Assembly (NCBI GenBank): GCA_014155875.1
Contig: JACEFZ010017889.1
Coordinates: forward strand, 62,001 to 126,000
DNA from: Cepaea nemoralis
Taxonomy: Eukaryota; Mollusca; Gastropoda; Stylommatophora; Helicidae
Direction of reading: 5' to 3'
DNA length: 64,000 bases
Each line of letters starts with the position of its first letter. Positions within the stretch are counted from its first letter, which is position 1. This document shows positions 11,225 to 22,382 of the stretch, piece by piece. The notes under the pieces were generated by a model that saw only the letters and a list, made by a program, of their open reading frames with translations, was not told the origin of the DNA and did not search any database. A program made the translations under genes and the position numbers.

Positions 11225-11720
11225 CAGCATGAGCAGAATACCATGATAAGGGTAACACCTGGTTCAAACACCATCCTTGACGATTATATACGTGGAAAAT
11301 CCCTGGAGATAATATTCGCTATCAAATTGACTACATAATGATTAGAAAGAGATTCAGAAGGAGTTTAGTAGCAGCAAACACCAAGAGCAGGAAGAAATAG
11401 TGACGATGTGCCAATAATAGGAAAAATAAGGTTAAGACTTAAAACCACAAAGAAAACCCCAAAGAGGTTATATCTAGTATTACATGAAACAGACAAGAAA
11501 TTAGAGGAAGGTACAATGTTACTGTAAAGAACAGATATAATGCCATGGAGATAATGCAGATTTTCATGAACAATGGGAAATGTTGCGGGAATCAATCCAA
11601 CAGACATCAAAAGAAATTATTTGACATAAACATAGAGATGCACAATAGAAATGGATGACACATGATTGTTAGGGTTTCTTGGAAAGTTTTGCAGAAGATA
11701 GTTACATATCGCAATTATAA
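11225..11720 (+). pseudogene. LINE endonuclease fragment, plus strand
   Basis: The plus strand gives a decayed LINE endonuclease segment with GNTWFKHHP, RLYTWKIPGDN, YQIDYIMIRKRF and RRSLVAANTK, then frameshifts and stops. It parallels the GNTWFKQHPRRLWTW..IDYILISKRFRNAL segment of the LINE-B endonuclease at 43336-44241. The family is not certain; the spacing would also fit LINE-C. No domain boundaries survive. Confidence 0.6.
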
Positions 11721-11794
11721 TTAGAAAATTGTTGAACTTAGAACAGTGGATTACTAATTACTGTTATAAATTCAACACAATACAAGACAGAAAA

Positions 11795-12821
<1,027 letters not shown>

Positions 12822-12846
12822 AATAAGTAAGTCACAAATGGCCGTA

Positions 12847-13345
12847 TGTCATGGTCTTACTCTTATCTAAATAATGGTTCGGGTTCATACAGGCAACAAT
12901 ACACTGTTCGCTAGGATATAGAACATTTATTGTATAAAGTGTACAGTTGGCGCAGTGGGTAAACAGACCCGCGCTCTCTTATATTACATATCACAGATAG
13001 TTAAACATCAAACATATAGTTGTCATACAACAATCTAGCACACTATCTAGCCTAAGTATATCTATGAATATCTATGAGTCCCTCTCAGGCAGGCCTTGTT
13101 GTCTCTCTCCAGTCCGTTTGTCCTCTGCCCGTCTCCGCGTGTCCTAACTCCACACGGGCGGTAACTCTGTCCGAGTTCCTCGTGGACCCCGCATTAGGCG
13201 GGCCCCATCAGTGTCCACGGAATCATGGACTTAGTGACCATCTCTTTCGAGAAGGTTCTAGATTACTCGGGTCCTGCGCGACTCAATGGTTTCCCTTGGG
13301 CTGGAGTTGCAGCCCTCTATTATATGTGAACGTGAGGCGGTGACA
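12847..13345 (-). repeat. Gmr-1 3' LTR
   Basis: 499 bp, TG..CA ends. It contains TTTATT near 12926-12931 (AATAAA on the sense strand), a likely polyadenylation signal at a position similar to that in the other LTRs here. An ORF reading across it is spurious because it also occurs in the other LTR. On the sense strand it is preceded by the purine-rich tract at 13346-13365. Confidence 0.95.
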
Positions 13346-13365
13346 GGATCCCTCCTCCCCCCTAA
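13346..13365 (-). promoter_or_regulatory. Gmr-1 polypurine tract
   Basis: On the sense (minus) strand the bases just before the 3' LTR are purine-rich, of the form AGGGGGGAGGAGGGATCC. This is the expected plus-strand primer site and confirms the minus orientation. Confidence 0.8.
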
Positions 13366-14964
13366 CATGATTTGTTGTTGGGTAATTAGATCTGTTCTAA
13401 TTCTGTCACCGAATCACATAAAGTTGGTGTTTGTAGTTTGGTGGATAGTAACCTGGCAACCTACCTATTAGCACTAAAAACTCATGTATTCTACCATACA
13501 ACACTTCTCTGATTTGGTGCAGAGATCCCTGTCTCTCGTGTGCTTAAATATGCTTATCAGACCGAAGTTACGTGGCGTTTTAGTAGTTGTATTTACAACT
13601 CGCCCTTCTCATAGTACCCGAAATGGTACCCAGACAAATAACCCCTATATAACAGAGGGTTAACAAGACCGAAGTCTTGGCTAAATAAGTACACCTTCAA
13701 ATCTTGATCTGTGTGTGTATTTCTATACACTTTTACTCCCGTATGTTATATAATGCTAAATATGTAGTTACCTTGTTCTTTTATCCCCCTCAGACTACAT
13801 GTGTACTTGTTGGTTTGTTAGTGTGTTAACTAATAAGTTGATGTTTCTAATAAAGTGACTGTATTTTAAATTGATAGTGTTGAGTTTTGAGGTTTGTGTA
13901 ACGTGCGTGCTGAATGTGTGGTGTAATTCCAAGCGTCACGAGTTGGGATAACCTCAATCATGTACTACTGCACTGTGTGCAATACCTGACTAGGCATTCC
14001 AAGTAGTGGTGCCTAGATGTATCCTAACTGCTAACCTAAGTATATTACCATAACTACTAAATTAACTCCCTACTAAACTAAGTTCTACACATGTATTGAC
14101 AAATTAGACAAGTCATGCACTTTTACATGGAAGACGCAGACAAATTACAATGAATACGTTTTGCGTACAATTTGTCCGCAAAGTGTATCGTTCTCTCATT
14201 TAATCCTTTCACGCAGTCATTCACTCATCTGTCATTCAAAATAGTAATTGGCTAAAATATATATTTAAAGTTGAGGTAAGCGTTATTGCCCTTAGAAAAA
14301 ATGGGCTAGGCGATATTTGCCCTTTAAGAAAATACGTACTTTTTGTACGATAAATGAAAAATAGGTTATAATTTAACTAGAGACACTTGTATAGGACGGT
14401 TATTTAGCATATGAATGGTACCGTCTGTAATATTAAAGTAGAATATGTACAAGTTATAGGTTAACACAATTTATATACATCATTAATGGAAATATAATAC
14501 ATATTTAATAGTAAACTAATTAATTAAATAACTCCAACGATGATGTGCGCGTTGACGTCCCTTCGTTCGTGTGTTATGCCATGAATGTTAAAGTTAGTAT
14601 GGCTGTCTCTTGAGTGTTGTCGTCGATGTTGTTATGTTTCGGCTGTTTGCAAAGTTTTGTAGCAACAGCAAGTATGGATTGCTCTCACTGTCCCGTGTGA
14701 AATATTACATTGTTCAGAGATAGTTCACTGGTTGATATAATTGGTTGAAATGAACACACAGTTACTGTTTCTTGCTGGAATCGTTCTAGAGCTTAGGCAT
14801 TTGATGGTATAGTTCTTACAATATAGCTCTTAACGTATGTTTAAGGGTGACGTAATTAACCTAATCACTGAGAGTACTCTAGCAGGTGTAGAGTCACACT
14901 GTTATATGTAACGGAATAAAAGTATCACAGTTTATAGTGTGGCTACTGGCCAATGTGATTAGAG
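13366..14964 (-). other. Gmr-1 long 3' non-coding region
   Basis: About 1.6 kb between the pol stop codon (14965) and the polypurine tract has no ORF of note and is AT-rich. No envelope-like gene is visible. Gmr-2 has a comparable region of 2.2 kb, so a long 3' untranslated region is a shared trait. Confidence 0.7.
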
Positions 14965-17900
14965 TCATTCTACTGGCGCATTTGTCTGCCGTGATAAAAG
15001 GTCAGCCACTATGTTCTCGGTGCCCTTAATATGGCGAATTTCGAAGTCAAAGTCTTGAAGTAGAAGACACCATCTTTGTAACCTGTTGTTTTTGGGCGAC
15101 CCATGGTTAAGGACTAATAATGGCGAACTGTCTGTGAGGACCACAAAATGGCTTCCCAAGAGGAACTTAGATAGTCTCAATATACAGAACAAAAGGCTCA
15201 AACACTCCAATTCAACTGTGGCATAACGAGTCTCAGCCTTCTTCAGTTTGCGGCTTACGTAGAGGATCGGGTGTCGAACGCCATCCACTTCCTGCATTAA
15301 ACATCCTCCTATTGCGATAGCGCTCGCATCTGTGGTCAAAATAAAGGGTAAATTTATGTTGGGTAATCGTAAGACTGGTGGATTAGAAAAAATATGTTTC
15401 AACCTACACATTGCATCATCTAAGCTGGTACTTTTACAAATTTTTGATGGATGATCTTTAGTTAACATATCAGAAAAGACTGAGGTGAGTTCTGCCCAAT
15501 GTGGAATGAATTTAGAATAATAGTTAATCAGACCTAGTAAACTTCTAACCTGCTTCTTTGTGGTAGGTACTTCTAGATTAAGGATCTTGGAAACAATTTT
15601 ATCATCAGTCAACAATTTTCCTTCAGAAATTCTATGACCAAGGAAGTCTATTTGTGTATAGCCTATTTCAACCTTGGAAGGTTTGATAGTAAGTCCAAAA
15701 AGAGAGATTTGGTGGAAGACTTGTTTAAGGGTGAGTAAGTGAGAAGTCATATCAGAAGAATGGACGCATATATCATCAATATAAGCAACTACGTCATTAA
15801 TTCCGTGTAATAACAATCTTGTTAGTCTCACAAATGTGGCCGGTGCGTTCTTCAGGCCAAAAGGAAGATATAGCCATTCGTATAACCCGAGAGGTGTTGC
15901 GAATGCTGTTATATGTCTACAAGAAGGGTGTAGAGGAACTTGCCAATATCCTTTCGCTAAATCTGTCTTAGAAAATAAGGATGATTGAGCCATATCTAAA
16001 ATAAGATCTTCACAACTGTTCATAGGCTCTGCATCCGTTGTTGTTCTGGTATTTAATATTCTATAGTCGATGCACAAGCGGATTGTCTGGTCTTTCTTTT
16101 TCACCAAGACAATCGGTGAAGAATATTGAGACATAGATTTTTGAATAATGCCATTCTTCTCTAAATCTAAAATTTCTTTATCTAAATTAGATCTGTAATG
16201 GAGAGGAATAGAATATGGTCTACATTTGACCGGTCTCAGATCTGTTAGCACAATTGAATGTGTTAGTCTATCAGTGCGTCCAGGTTTGTTGGAAAAGATT
16301 GTCTTATAGTCGTCTAGGAGCGTCAAAATGTCCTGTCGCTGTTGTTGTGTCAAAGTGTCAGAGATATGTATGTCCTTTATACTTCCGTCATCAGTCATAA
16401 TTGGCACAGGGATTTCAGTGTTGTCCATGTCTGTCTGATTTATCACCGATGCTACAGTTTGTAAATTGTCTTCAATGTCATTGTCGTCGTCGTCGAGATC
16501 GATCGTCAATATGTCGTCAAATTTGTCGTCATTGTCAATATCACAGATTGTCGGTAATGTCCATCTGTCTTCGTCGTTTTCGTCGTCGTAAGCGTGTGTC
16601 GTTAACGATGCTTCGTTTGTCGAGGTGTTATTCCGTTGGGAAATTGTCGTTTCGTCTCCGTCAACAGTTTGTTGCGTCTGTTCATTTGTCTCATTGTCCT
16701 GTCTAGCATAGTATGGTTTCAACATATTTACATGGAATATTTTTAACTTTCCATTTAAAGAGATTTCGTAATCTACTTCTGAAATTCTTCTAATGATCTT
16801 AAAAGGTCCCTGCCAGGAGGTTGACAGTAAATCTCTTTTGTCAGGTAGTAGGAGTAAAATATCCTGACCTGGATGTAGGACAATGGTTTTTGCACCTCTA
16901 TTGGCGTACTGCCTGTATTTAAAACCTTTCTCCTGTAGTGATGTTTTGGCCAATATACAAGAACGTATGATTTTGTCTCTGGTATCAGTGACCAAATCAT
17001 AGGTGGAAATGGGAAGTTGGCTATCTACAGGTTGTGAGATGATTTCTTTATAAATGGTGAGAGGTCCTCTTGGGTTCGCTCCATACATCAATTCGAAGGG
17101 AGAGAACCCTGTACTTGATTGAGGGACTTCTCTGTATGCGAACAGCACCGTTGGGAGAAGTATGTCCCAATCGGCTGGATTTTCAGCTGTCACTTTAGAT
17201 AGCATATGTTTCAGGTCTCCATTAAGCTTTTCGCAGATACCATTTGCGGCCGGTCGATAGGGACTGGTGAAACACTGCTTGATGCCTAGTAACTTAGGTA
17301 CTGATTGGGTGGCATTAGATATGAACTGGGTACCTCTATCAGAAATGATTTTTTCCGGGAAGCCAAAACGGGAGAAAATATTTAGTAATATGTCCATCAC
17401 ATCCTTAGAGGAGATAGATCTTAATGGCAGCATTTCGGGCCATCTTGTGCATAAATCCACAAGAGTAAAAATGTACCTATTCCCCTTATTCGATATGTGA
17501 TTCAACGGACCTACTAGGTCAACTGCCACGATTTGGAAAGGCCTCGAGGCAGTTGTCGTTGATTGGACTTCTGCTGTAGGGTTTTTTCCCTTTTTCCCCA
17601 GTCTCTGACATACATCACAAGATCTACAGAAGGTTTTTATATGTTGGCAAAACTTTGGCCAATAAAATTGGGTGAGGACTCTAGCCCTGGTCTTTTCATA
17701 CCCCATGTGACCTCCAAAAGGGGAGTCATGGGCTAATGTTAGCACTTTGTCTCGATGTGCTTGTGGTAACACTACTTGCTGTGTCGTGGTCTGGTTTGTT
17801 GTGTAAAATCTAGTTAAGATGTTATTCTGTAGCTTAAATGTCCACGATGCGTTTTTGGTAACTTTTGGTTTAAGTCCAACTAATTTAAAGTATGGTGCAA

Positions 17901-18564
17901 GTGTTGTATCTGCTTTCTGTTCATTACCAAAAGTGATGTTAGTTGAGTTTGGCGCTACTATTTCTAATGATTCCTGCAGTTGGTCGATGTTGGTTTTGTG
18001 GGTTGTCTGTCGTGTTATTGCGTTTGTGTGTTGTGTGTTTTGTTGCACATTTACAGGTTCGGTACTTGGTAGTTTGGTAGCATCCTCAATTCGAGGTATT
18101 AATTCGGTCGTATCGTTTCTTGATTCGACCGCCCCTGCATTGTACACCTCGGTAAATTCTTCCTGAATTACCTCAGTTGTTGTCTCCCTTGGTATTTTGG
18201 CAGTTTGAGACAAGCAAGAATGGTGTTTCTCTTTTGTGTCGCTATTTCTGTGGTGGATACCGTGTTTTTGCTCCCACCTTTTGATTTCTCTTTCAGAGCA
18301 TGGATGTATGTTGGGTAAATTACCAAGTATAATATCCGCGACGGGATTTTCAAGGATAGCACACAATACTCGCCCAGATATGAATGGTGTTTGAATTTCG
18401 ACCAAAGCAAGGGGGTATTTCTCTACCGTACCTGAGAATGTGCGACACGTCACATGTTTGTCTGTGTAGTCTTTAGCGTCTATTAATGTTTTCCTAACCC
18501 CACAGAGCGTTGCGCCGGAATCACGAATTAACGTGCACTTTTTGTTGTTAACAAACCCTGTATA
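14965..18564 (-). CDS. pol: Gmr-1 Pol: protease, integrase, RT, RNase H in one open frame
   Basis: An open frame of about 1200 codons with no ATG at its 5' end, expected to be expressed as part of a polyprotein. The protease (DSGATLCGVRKTLI, about 18530-18485, then TCRTFSG and DIILGNLP) comes first. The following residues are numbered from 18453. The integrase zinc finger (LAHDSP, GGHMGY, CRSCDVCQ) is at about 242-285. The integrase core has VDLVGP Asp312, SDRGTQFIS Asp372 and CEKLNG Glu408 (D-x35-E), then a GPY/F module (WQGPFKI, about 548). Next come RT (LPFGLKNAPATF about 863; YIDD 891-894) and RNase H (TTDAS, VELEC, LTDSS, ADLLSR). RT after integrase is the Ty1/copia-like order known for Gmr1-like Ty3 elements. 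All catalytic motifs are intact. Confidence 0.93.
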   Translation of the reverse strand, partial: YTGFVNNKKCTLIRDSGATLCGVRKTLIDAKDYTDKHVTCRTFSGTVEKYPLALVEIQTPFISGRVLCAILENPVADIILGNLPNIHPCSEREIKRWEQKHGIHHRNSDTKEKHHSCLSQTAKIPRETTTEVIQEEFTEVYNAGAVESRNDTTELIPRIEDATKLPSTEPVNVQQNTQHTNAITRQTTHKTNIDQLQESLEIVAPNSTNITFGNEQKADTTLAPYFKLVGLKPKVTKNASWTFKLQNNILTRFYTTNQTTTQQVVLPQAHRDKVLTLAHDSPFGGHMGYEKTRARVLTQFYWPKFCQHIKTFCRSCDVCQRLGKKGKNPTAEVQSTTTASRPFQIVAVDLVGPLNHISNKGNRYIFTLVDLCTRWPEMLPLRSISSKDVMDILLNIFSRFGFPEKIISDRGTQFISNATQSVPKLLGIKQCFTSPYRPAANGICEKLNGDLKHMLSKVTAENPADWDILLPTVLFAYREVPQSSTGFSPFELMYGANPRGPLTIYKEIISQPVDSQLPISTYDLVTDTRDKIIRSCILAKTSLQEKGFKYRQYANRGAKTIVLHPGQDILLLLPDKRDLLSTSWQGPFKIIRRISEVDYEISLNGKLKIFHVNMLKPYYARQDNETNEQTQQTVDGDETTISQRNNTSTNEASLTTHAYDDENDEDRWTLPTICDIDNDDKFDDILTIDLDDDDNDIEDNLQTVASVINQTDMDNTEIPVPIMTDDGSIKDIHISDTLTQQQRQDILTLLDDYKTIFSNKPGRTDRLTHSIVLTDLRPVKCRPYSIPLHYRSNLDKEILDLEKNGIIQKSMSQYSSPIVLVKKKDQTIRLCIDYRILNTRTTTDAEPMNSCEDLILDMAQSSLFSKTDLAKGYWQVPLHPSCRHITAFATPLGLYEWLYLPFGLKNAPATFVRLTRLLLHGINDVVAYIDDICVHSSDMTSHLLTLKQVFHQISLFGLTIKPSKVEIGYTQIDFLGHRISEGKLLTDDKIVSKILNLEVPTTKKQVRSLLGLINYYSKFIPHWAELTSVFSDMLTKDHPSKICKSTSLDDAMCRLKHIFSNPPVLRLPNINLPFILTTDASAIAIGGCLMQEVDGVRHPILYVSRKLKKAETRYATVELECLSLLFCILRLSKFLLGSHFVVLTDSSPLLVLNHGSPKNNRLQRWCLLLQDFDFEIRHIKGTENIVADLLSRQTNAPVE

Positions 18565-18770
18565 AAAAAAACTAGCTTGCCTGTAGATGACAAAGCAGCG
18601 TTAGCTGTTTCATTTGAAATAGGGATCGTGTGTCCACAATGTAGTGTTGTGTCAAGTTGGAACTTTGTACAGGTGTTGCACTTACTGTCTGTTATGGTGT
18701 TTATGATGTGTACAGCATTCCCAAGCTCGCTTTCATTGTCGTGTTGATTGTCACTCAGATTATTTCTATT
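18565..18770 (-). pseudogene. Gmr-1 CxxC/CGH segment upstream of protease, frameshifted
   Basis: The minus strand encodes about 65 residues upstream of the protease with CNTCTKFQLDTTLHCGH and a SNETANAALS..GKLVFF stretch. This matches CERCHQFHADGKLECGH and NVNAALASRGNLVF in Gmr-2. The frame is separated from pol by a run of eight T on the sense strand (18564-18571); pol lies in the -1 frame. Sequence upstream of 18770 no longer resembles gag. Confidence 0.75.
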
Positions 18771-18972
18771 TTATTGCTAGATAGCTACTAGTTTTATGTA
18801 AACTTGTAACGTTAATAATTTCTTTGACTTAAACAAATCAATGTGTTATCAACAATCAATGTTTTACCAAAAATCAATGTGATATGCTTAAATAATTAAT
18901 TTTACATGGCATTTAACAGGTTTTTAAGAAAACATTCTATGCCAAAACCTGAAAACTAGCCCCCAAAAAGCC
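18771..18972 (-). other. Gmr-1 leader without gag or standard PBS
   Basis: About 200 bp between the 5' LTR and the pol remnant. It is AT-rich with no coding sequence. The sense strand beside the LTR reads GGCTTTTTGGGGGCTAG. A TGGGGG starts 7 nt inside, but no 15-18 nt tRNA complement is apparent. Confidence 0.55.
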
Positions 18973-19471
18973 TGTCATGGTCTTACTCTTATCTAAATAA
19001 TGGTTCGGGTTCATACAGGCAACAATACACTGTTCGCTAGGATATAGAACATTTATTGTATAAAGTGTACAGTTGGCGCAGTGGGTAAACAGACCCGCGC
19101 TCTCTTATATTACATATCACAGATAGTTAAACATCAAACATATAGTTGTCATACAACAATCTAGCACACTATTTAGCCTAAGTATATCTATGAATATCTA
19201 TGAGTCCCTCTCAGGCAGGCTTTGTTGTCTCTCTCCAGTCCGTTTGTCCTCTGCCCGTCTCCGCGTGTCCTAACTCCACACGGGCGGTAACTCTGTCCGA
19301 GTTCCTCGTGGACCCCGCATTAGGCGGGCCACATCAGTGTCCACGGAATCATGGACTTAGTGACCATCTCTTTCGAGAAGGTTCTAGATTACTCGGGTCC
19401 TGCGCGACTCAATGGTTTCCCTTGGGCTGGAGTTGCAGCCCTCTATTATATGTGAACGTGAGGCGGTGACA
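18973..19471 (-). repeat. Gmr-1 5' LTR
   Basis: 499 bp with the same ends as the 3' LTR. The three differences I see are in CACTATTTAGCC, GCAGGCTTTG and GGGCCACATC. The target duplication CCGTA follows at 19472-19476. Confidence 0.95.
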
Positions 19472-19476
19472 CCGTA

Positions 19477-19777
19477 GAAAAATAACTAACTATGATAACA
19501 ACTTGAAACCAGTTTATTTTTATATATACATTGTCCCTTTATTTTGCAACATAATTTACACCAACATTGATGCACTTATCCCATCGTTTTATCAGTCCTC
19601 CAATACCGGCCTCATAGAACTGCGTGCCCCGGTTTCTAAACCACGTTTGCACTTCACATTCAACTTCGGCGTCATTCGTGAAATGTCTCCAGCCAAGGTG
19701 TGTTTTCAGTGGCTTAGTCCTAGCGATTTTCCGTAAAGTGGTGCATAGTTGGGTAGAAAACGTTAAAAGCGCGAGTC
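19477..19777 (-). pseudogene. Mariner-family transposase C-terminal remnant
   Basis: Read on the minus strand, the sequence encodes NDAEVECEVQTWFRNRG, TQFYEAGIGGLIKRWDKCI, then NVGVNYVAK and a stop. This is the typical C-terminus of mariner/SETMAR-type transposases. Upstream frames are broken. Together with ten bases left of Gmr-1 it is bounded by the same 15-mer, AATAAGTAAGTCACA, at 12822-12836 and 19778-19792. The copy was therefore in place before Gmr-1 inserted into it. Confidence 0.7.
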
Positions 19778-19792
19778 AATAAGTAAGTCACA

Positions 19793-20205
19793 CAGTTCTG
19801 TGGGATTGCAGGTAAATGAAGCCAAAAGCCTAACTTTTACCTTCGTGCCACACTCAGGAGGCTGGCCAACACTGAGGAAGAATTACAACGTCTACTATCA
19901 GCATTTTCCCATGCATGTTCTGAAGTTGGTTTAGCGATTAGCAAAACGAAGATACAAATTACGTCACAAGGTGCACATGGGGTACCATCAATCTTATTGA
20001 CGAAGCCGAACTGGAGATAGTAGACCATTTTACACATCTAGGATCAGAGATAAATAGCAAATTATCCCTAGATTAGGAAAACAGCATCAGGATCGGTAAG
20101 GCAGCACAACAATGAATATGTTAGCAAAAAGAGTCTGGGAGAACAAGCGGTTTACTGCCAAAATAAAAGTCCGTGTCTATCAAGCCTGTGTCCTTAGTAC
20201 CTGAT
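19793..20205 (+). pseudogene. LINE-A RT fragment, plus strand
   Basis: From about 19870 the plus strand matches the LINE-A region just after RT motif C: TEEELQRLLSAFSHACSE, KTKIQITSQGAHGVPSI, then broken-frame VDHFTHLGSEINSKLSLD and KVRVYQACVLST. It starts downstream of the FADD box and stops before the YGNEAW block, so it is a short internal fragment. Stops and frameshifts make it non-functional. Confidence 0.7.
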
Positions 20206-20426
20206 TCACTGCCAACCGCCATTTGGTTGATAAAAAGTCTCAACTTTGGAGACCCTTCGCCACTTTATTGACACGATCGTGGCAGTTCGTTTGTTTGTTT
20301 CATTTCCGTGCCTTCCTTAATTGTAATGCTATGAAAATGACACTTTACGACGGAAGAAGGTATTTCGTTTAGAAAAAGCCCACGAGGCACTGACCATATC
20401 TAAATTTTGTGGAGACATTCTTAGTT

Positions 20427-21040
20427 AGTTAGTTAGTTAGTTAGTCGACAGATCGTCCTCATTGCACATCGAACCATTCAGTCCATAAGTGCTCGGATCC
20501 CCTCATCAGCAAATCCCGCAGCGTGTAGCGGCTAACGACGCCAGTTCTGTGTTGGTTTATCAATCTTCTTTGGCTTCCTGCGTAGTGTTCTTGTTTGGCC
20601 ACCCCTCTTTTAATTTGCTGCTCTCGCAGTCTGGCCATTGTTGTAGATTCACAGTCATCACTTAGTTCTCGCAAAAGTCTCACTTCTCGTAGAGCATTCA
20701 GAATGTCAGCCTGGTACATGGCGCGTCCGCCCTCCACCATAGCCTCACCTGCGAGCTTGTCAGCCCGCTCATTTCCTTGTACTCCCGCATGCCCTGGCAC
20801 GAAGATGAAACTAATCTTTGCCAGCCGAGACCGCTTCAGAGGCAGCAACCATTCTCTTCGGATCGACCCCTCCTCTATCCTCTTGATCATGTTCATTGAG
20901 TCGCTAAGGAAACAAGCCCTAGTGAATGTCTGTGTCTCGAGCCATGTTATTGCTTTACTTACTGCCATGACTTCCATGGTCAGGCTACTTGTGGTTTCAG
21001 TGAAAGCACCAGAGTCCTCCTTCACAATTCTCCCTCCGAA
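20427..21040 (-). mobile_element. LINE-E (I-like) 3' fragment with RNase H and CTAA tail
   Basis: A 5'-truncated non-LTR insertion with a perfect 17-bp target duplication, TGGAGACATTCTTAGTT, at 20410-20426 and 21041-21057. The minus strand is open from GGRIVKEDSGAFTETTSSL through FLSDSMNMIKRIEEG and FVPGHAGVQGNERADKLAG (RNase H motifs) to WTEWFDVQ and a stop. A short tail of CTAA repeats (20427-20446 region) follows. RNase H downstream of RT is typical of the I and related clades. A longer copy lies at 36030-37556. Confidence 0.88.
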
Positions 21041-21275
21041 TGGAGACATTCTTAGTTTTAAGTTGTGATTACTTTTATGATTTTAGGAATGGGAACGGCC
21101 TTGGTGTTTGGCCTCGCATATTTACATTAGATAATAGTTTTAAACAATGTTAGATTATAGTTATTCTGATTTAAAGGCCTTTGTGAAAGATTCTAAAGTG
21201 ATAGCACGTGGTTAATGTGGTTGTTCGGTTCGAATAAATCTTATATATAAATTAGGATCTCCGTCTGTCTGTATG

Positions 21276-21368
21276 TCTGTATGTATGTATGTATGTATGT
21301 ATGTATGTATGTATGTATGTATGTATGTATGTATGTATGTATGTATGTATGTATGTATGTATGTATGT
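21276..21368. repeat. (TATG)n microsatellite in Helitron
   Basis: About 93 bp of TATG repeats just inside the Helitron 5' end. The short ORF across it is spurious. Confidence 0.95.
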
Positions 21369-21863
21369 CCTTTATTTGTTCGAGAACGGCCTATCCGATT
21401 GAGATGAAATTTTCTACACGCCTTCCTTTCATTCCAGCGCTGCCTACTGTGATATTTTGTTAGTGTGAAATCGCCTGCTTACTCAGTATTATTTCATTTT
21501 TCATTTTTCATTATAATTTCATATATCTCAGGGGACATAACTTTGTAAAAGTTATTTCAAGGGGCATAACTTTTCTGTATAACTTATAGTCATATTGTGG
21601 CATCGTTTTCAAAGATTTATAAACTCTTTGTCCATAGTTATGTACCGGCATATGAGTTATAATAAATAATGATACAATCTGTAAGGCATTTTCAAAGTTT
21701 TCATAAAAATAATGCACAATGCATAACATTGTAACTCATATTTTTTTCCTTAAGAAGTTACTGTAGTCATGCAGGTGATTAGAAAGAGATTTCATTAAAA
21801 ATAATAGATGGTGTGTGGAAGGACATTCTTTTAAGTTACTTTTTATGTTGTATGAATTTAATG

Positions 21864-22059
21864 AGACTTATATGACTACTTATATGAATTAAATGAGATG
21901 CTCCTCACCAGGGACTGGGCGAAGCCGGACAGGGTCAGGCAGACAGATAGACAGACAGACAGACAGATAGACAGTCGGGAACAGGAACTTATATGACTAC
22001 TTATATAAATTAAATAAGATGCTTCACACCAGGAGCTGGGCGATGCCGGGCCGGGTCAC

Positions 22060-22102
<43 letters not shown>

Positions 22103-22305
22103 GTCGGTAACGGGAACGGGAACTTATATGACTACTTATATGAATTAAATTAGATGCTCCCCACCAGGGACTGGGAGAAGCCGGGCAGGGTCAGGCAGAC
22201 AGATAGACAGACAGATAGACAGTCGGGAACGGGAACTTATATGACTACTTATATGAATTAAATGAGATGCTCCACACCAGGAGCTGGGCAATGCCGGGCC
22301 GGGTC

Positions 22306-22382
<77 letters not shown>

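Larger units (their letters stand above)
12847..19471 (-). mobile_element. Gmr-1: Ty3/gypsy Gmr1-like LTR retrotransposon lacking gag
   Basis: The 6625-bp element is bounded by 499-bp direct LTRs beginning TGTCATGG and ending GGTGACA, with a perfect 5-bp target duplication, CCGTA, at 12842-12846 and 19472-19476. By eye the LTRs differ at 3 positions, so it is a young insertion. It is transcribed on the minus strand and its pol order is PR-INT-RT-RH. Only about 0.4 kb separates the 5' LTR from pol: gag and a standard primer-binding site are absent. It inserted into a mariner remnant, itself within a LINE-D fragment. Confidence 0.95.

Noticed and set aside
13074..13343. 89-codon ORF repeated almost identically at 19200-19469
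   Set aside because: It lies inside the two Gmr-1 LTRs, so its repetition is that of the LTR. There is no motif or coding support.
18930..18972. tRNA-Pro-type PBS in Gmr-1 (TGGGGGCTAG)
   Set aside because: Only the first eight or so bases would match and the site lies 7 nt from the LTR; too short to accept.
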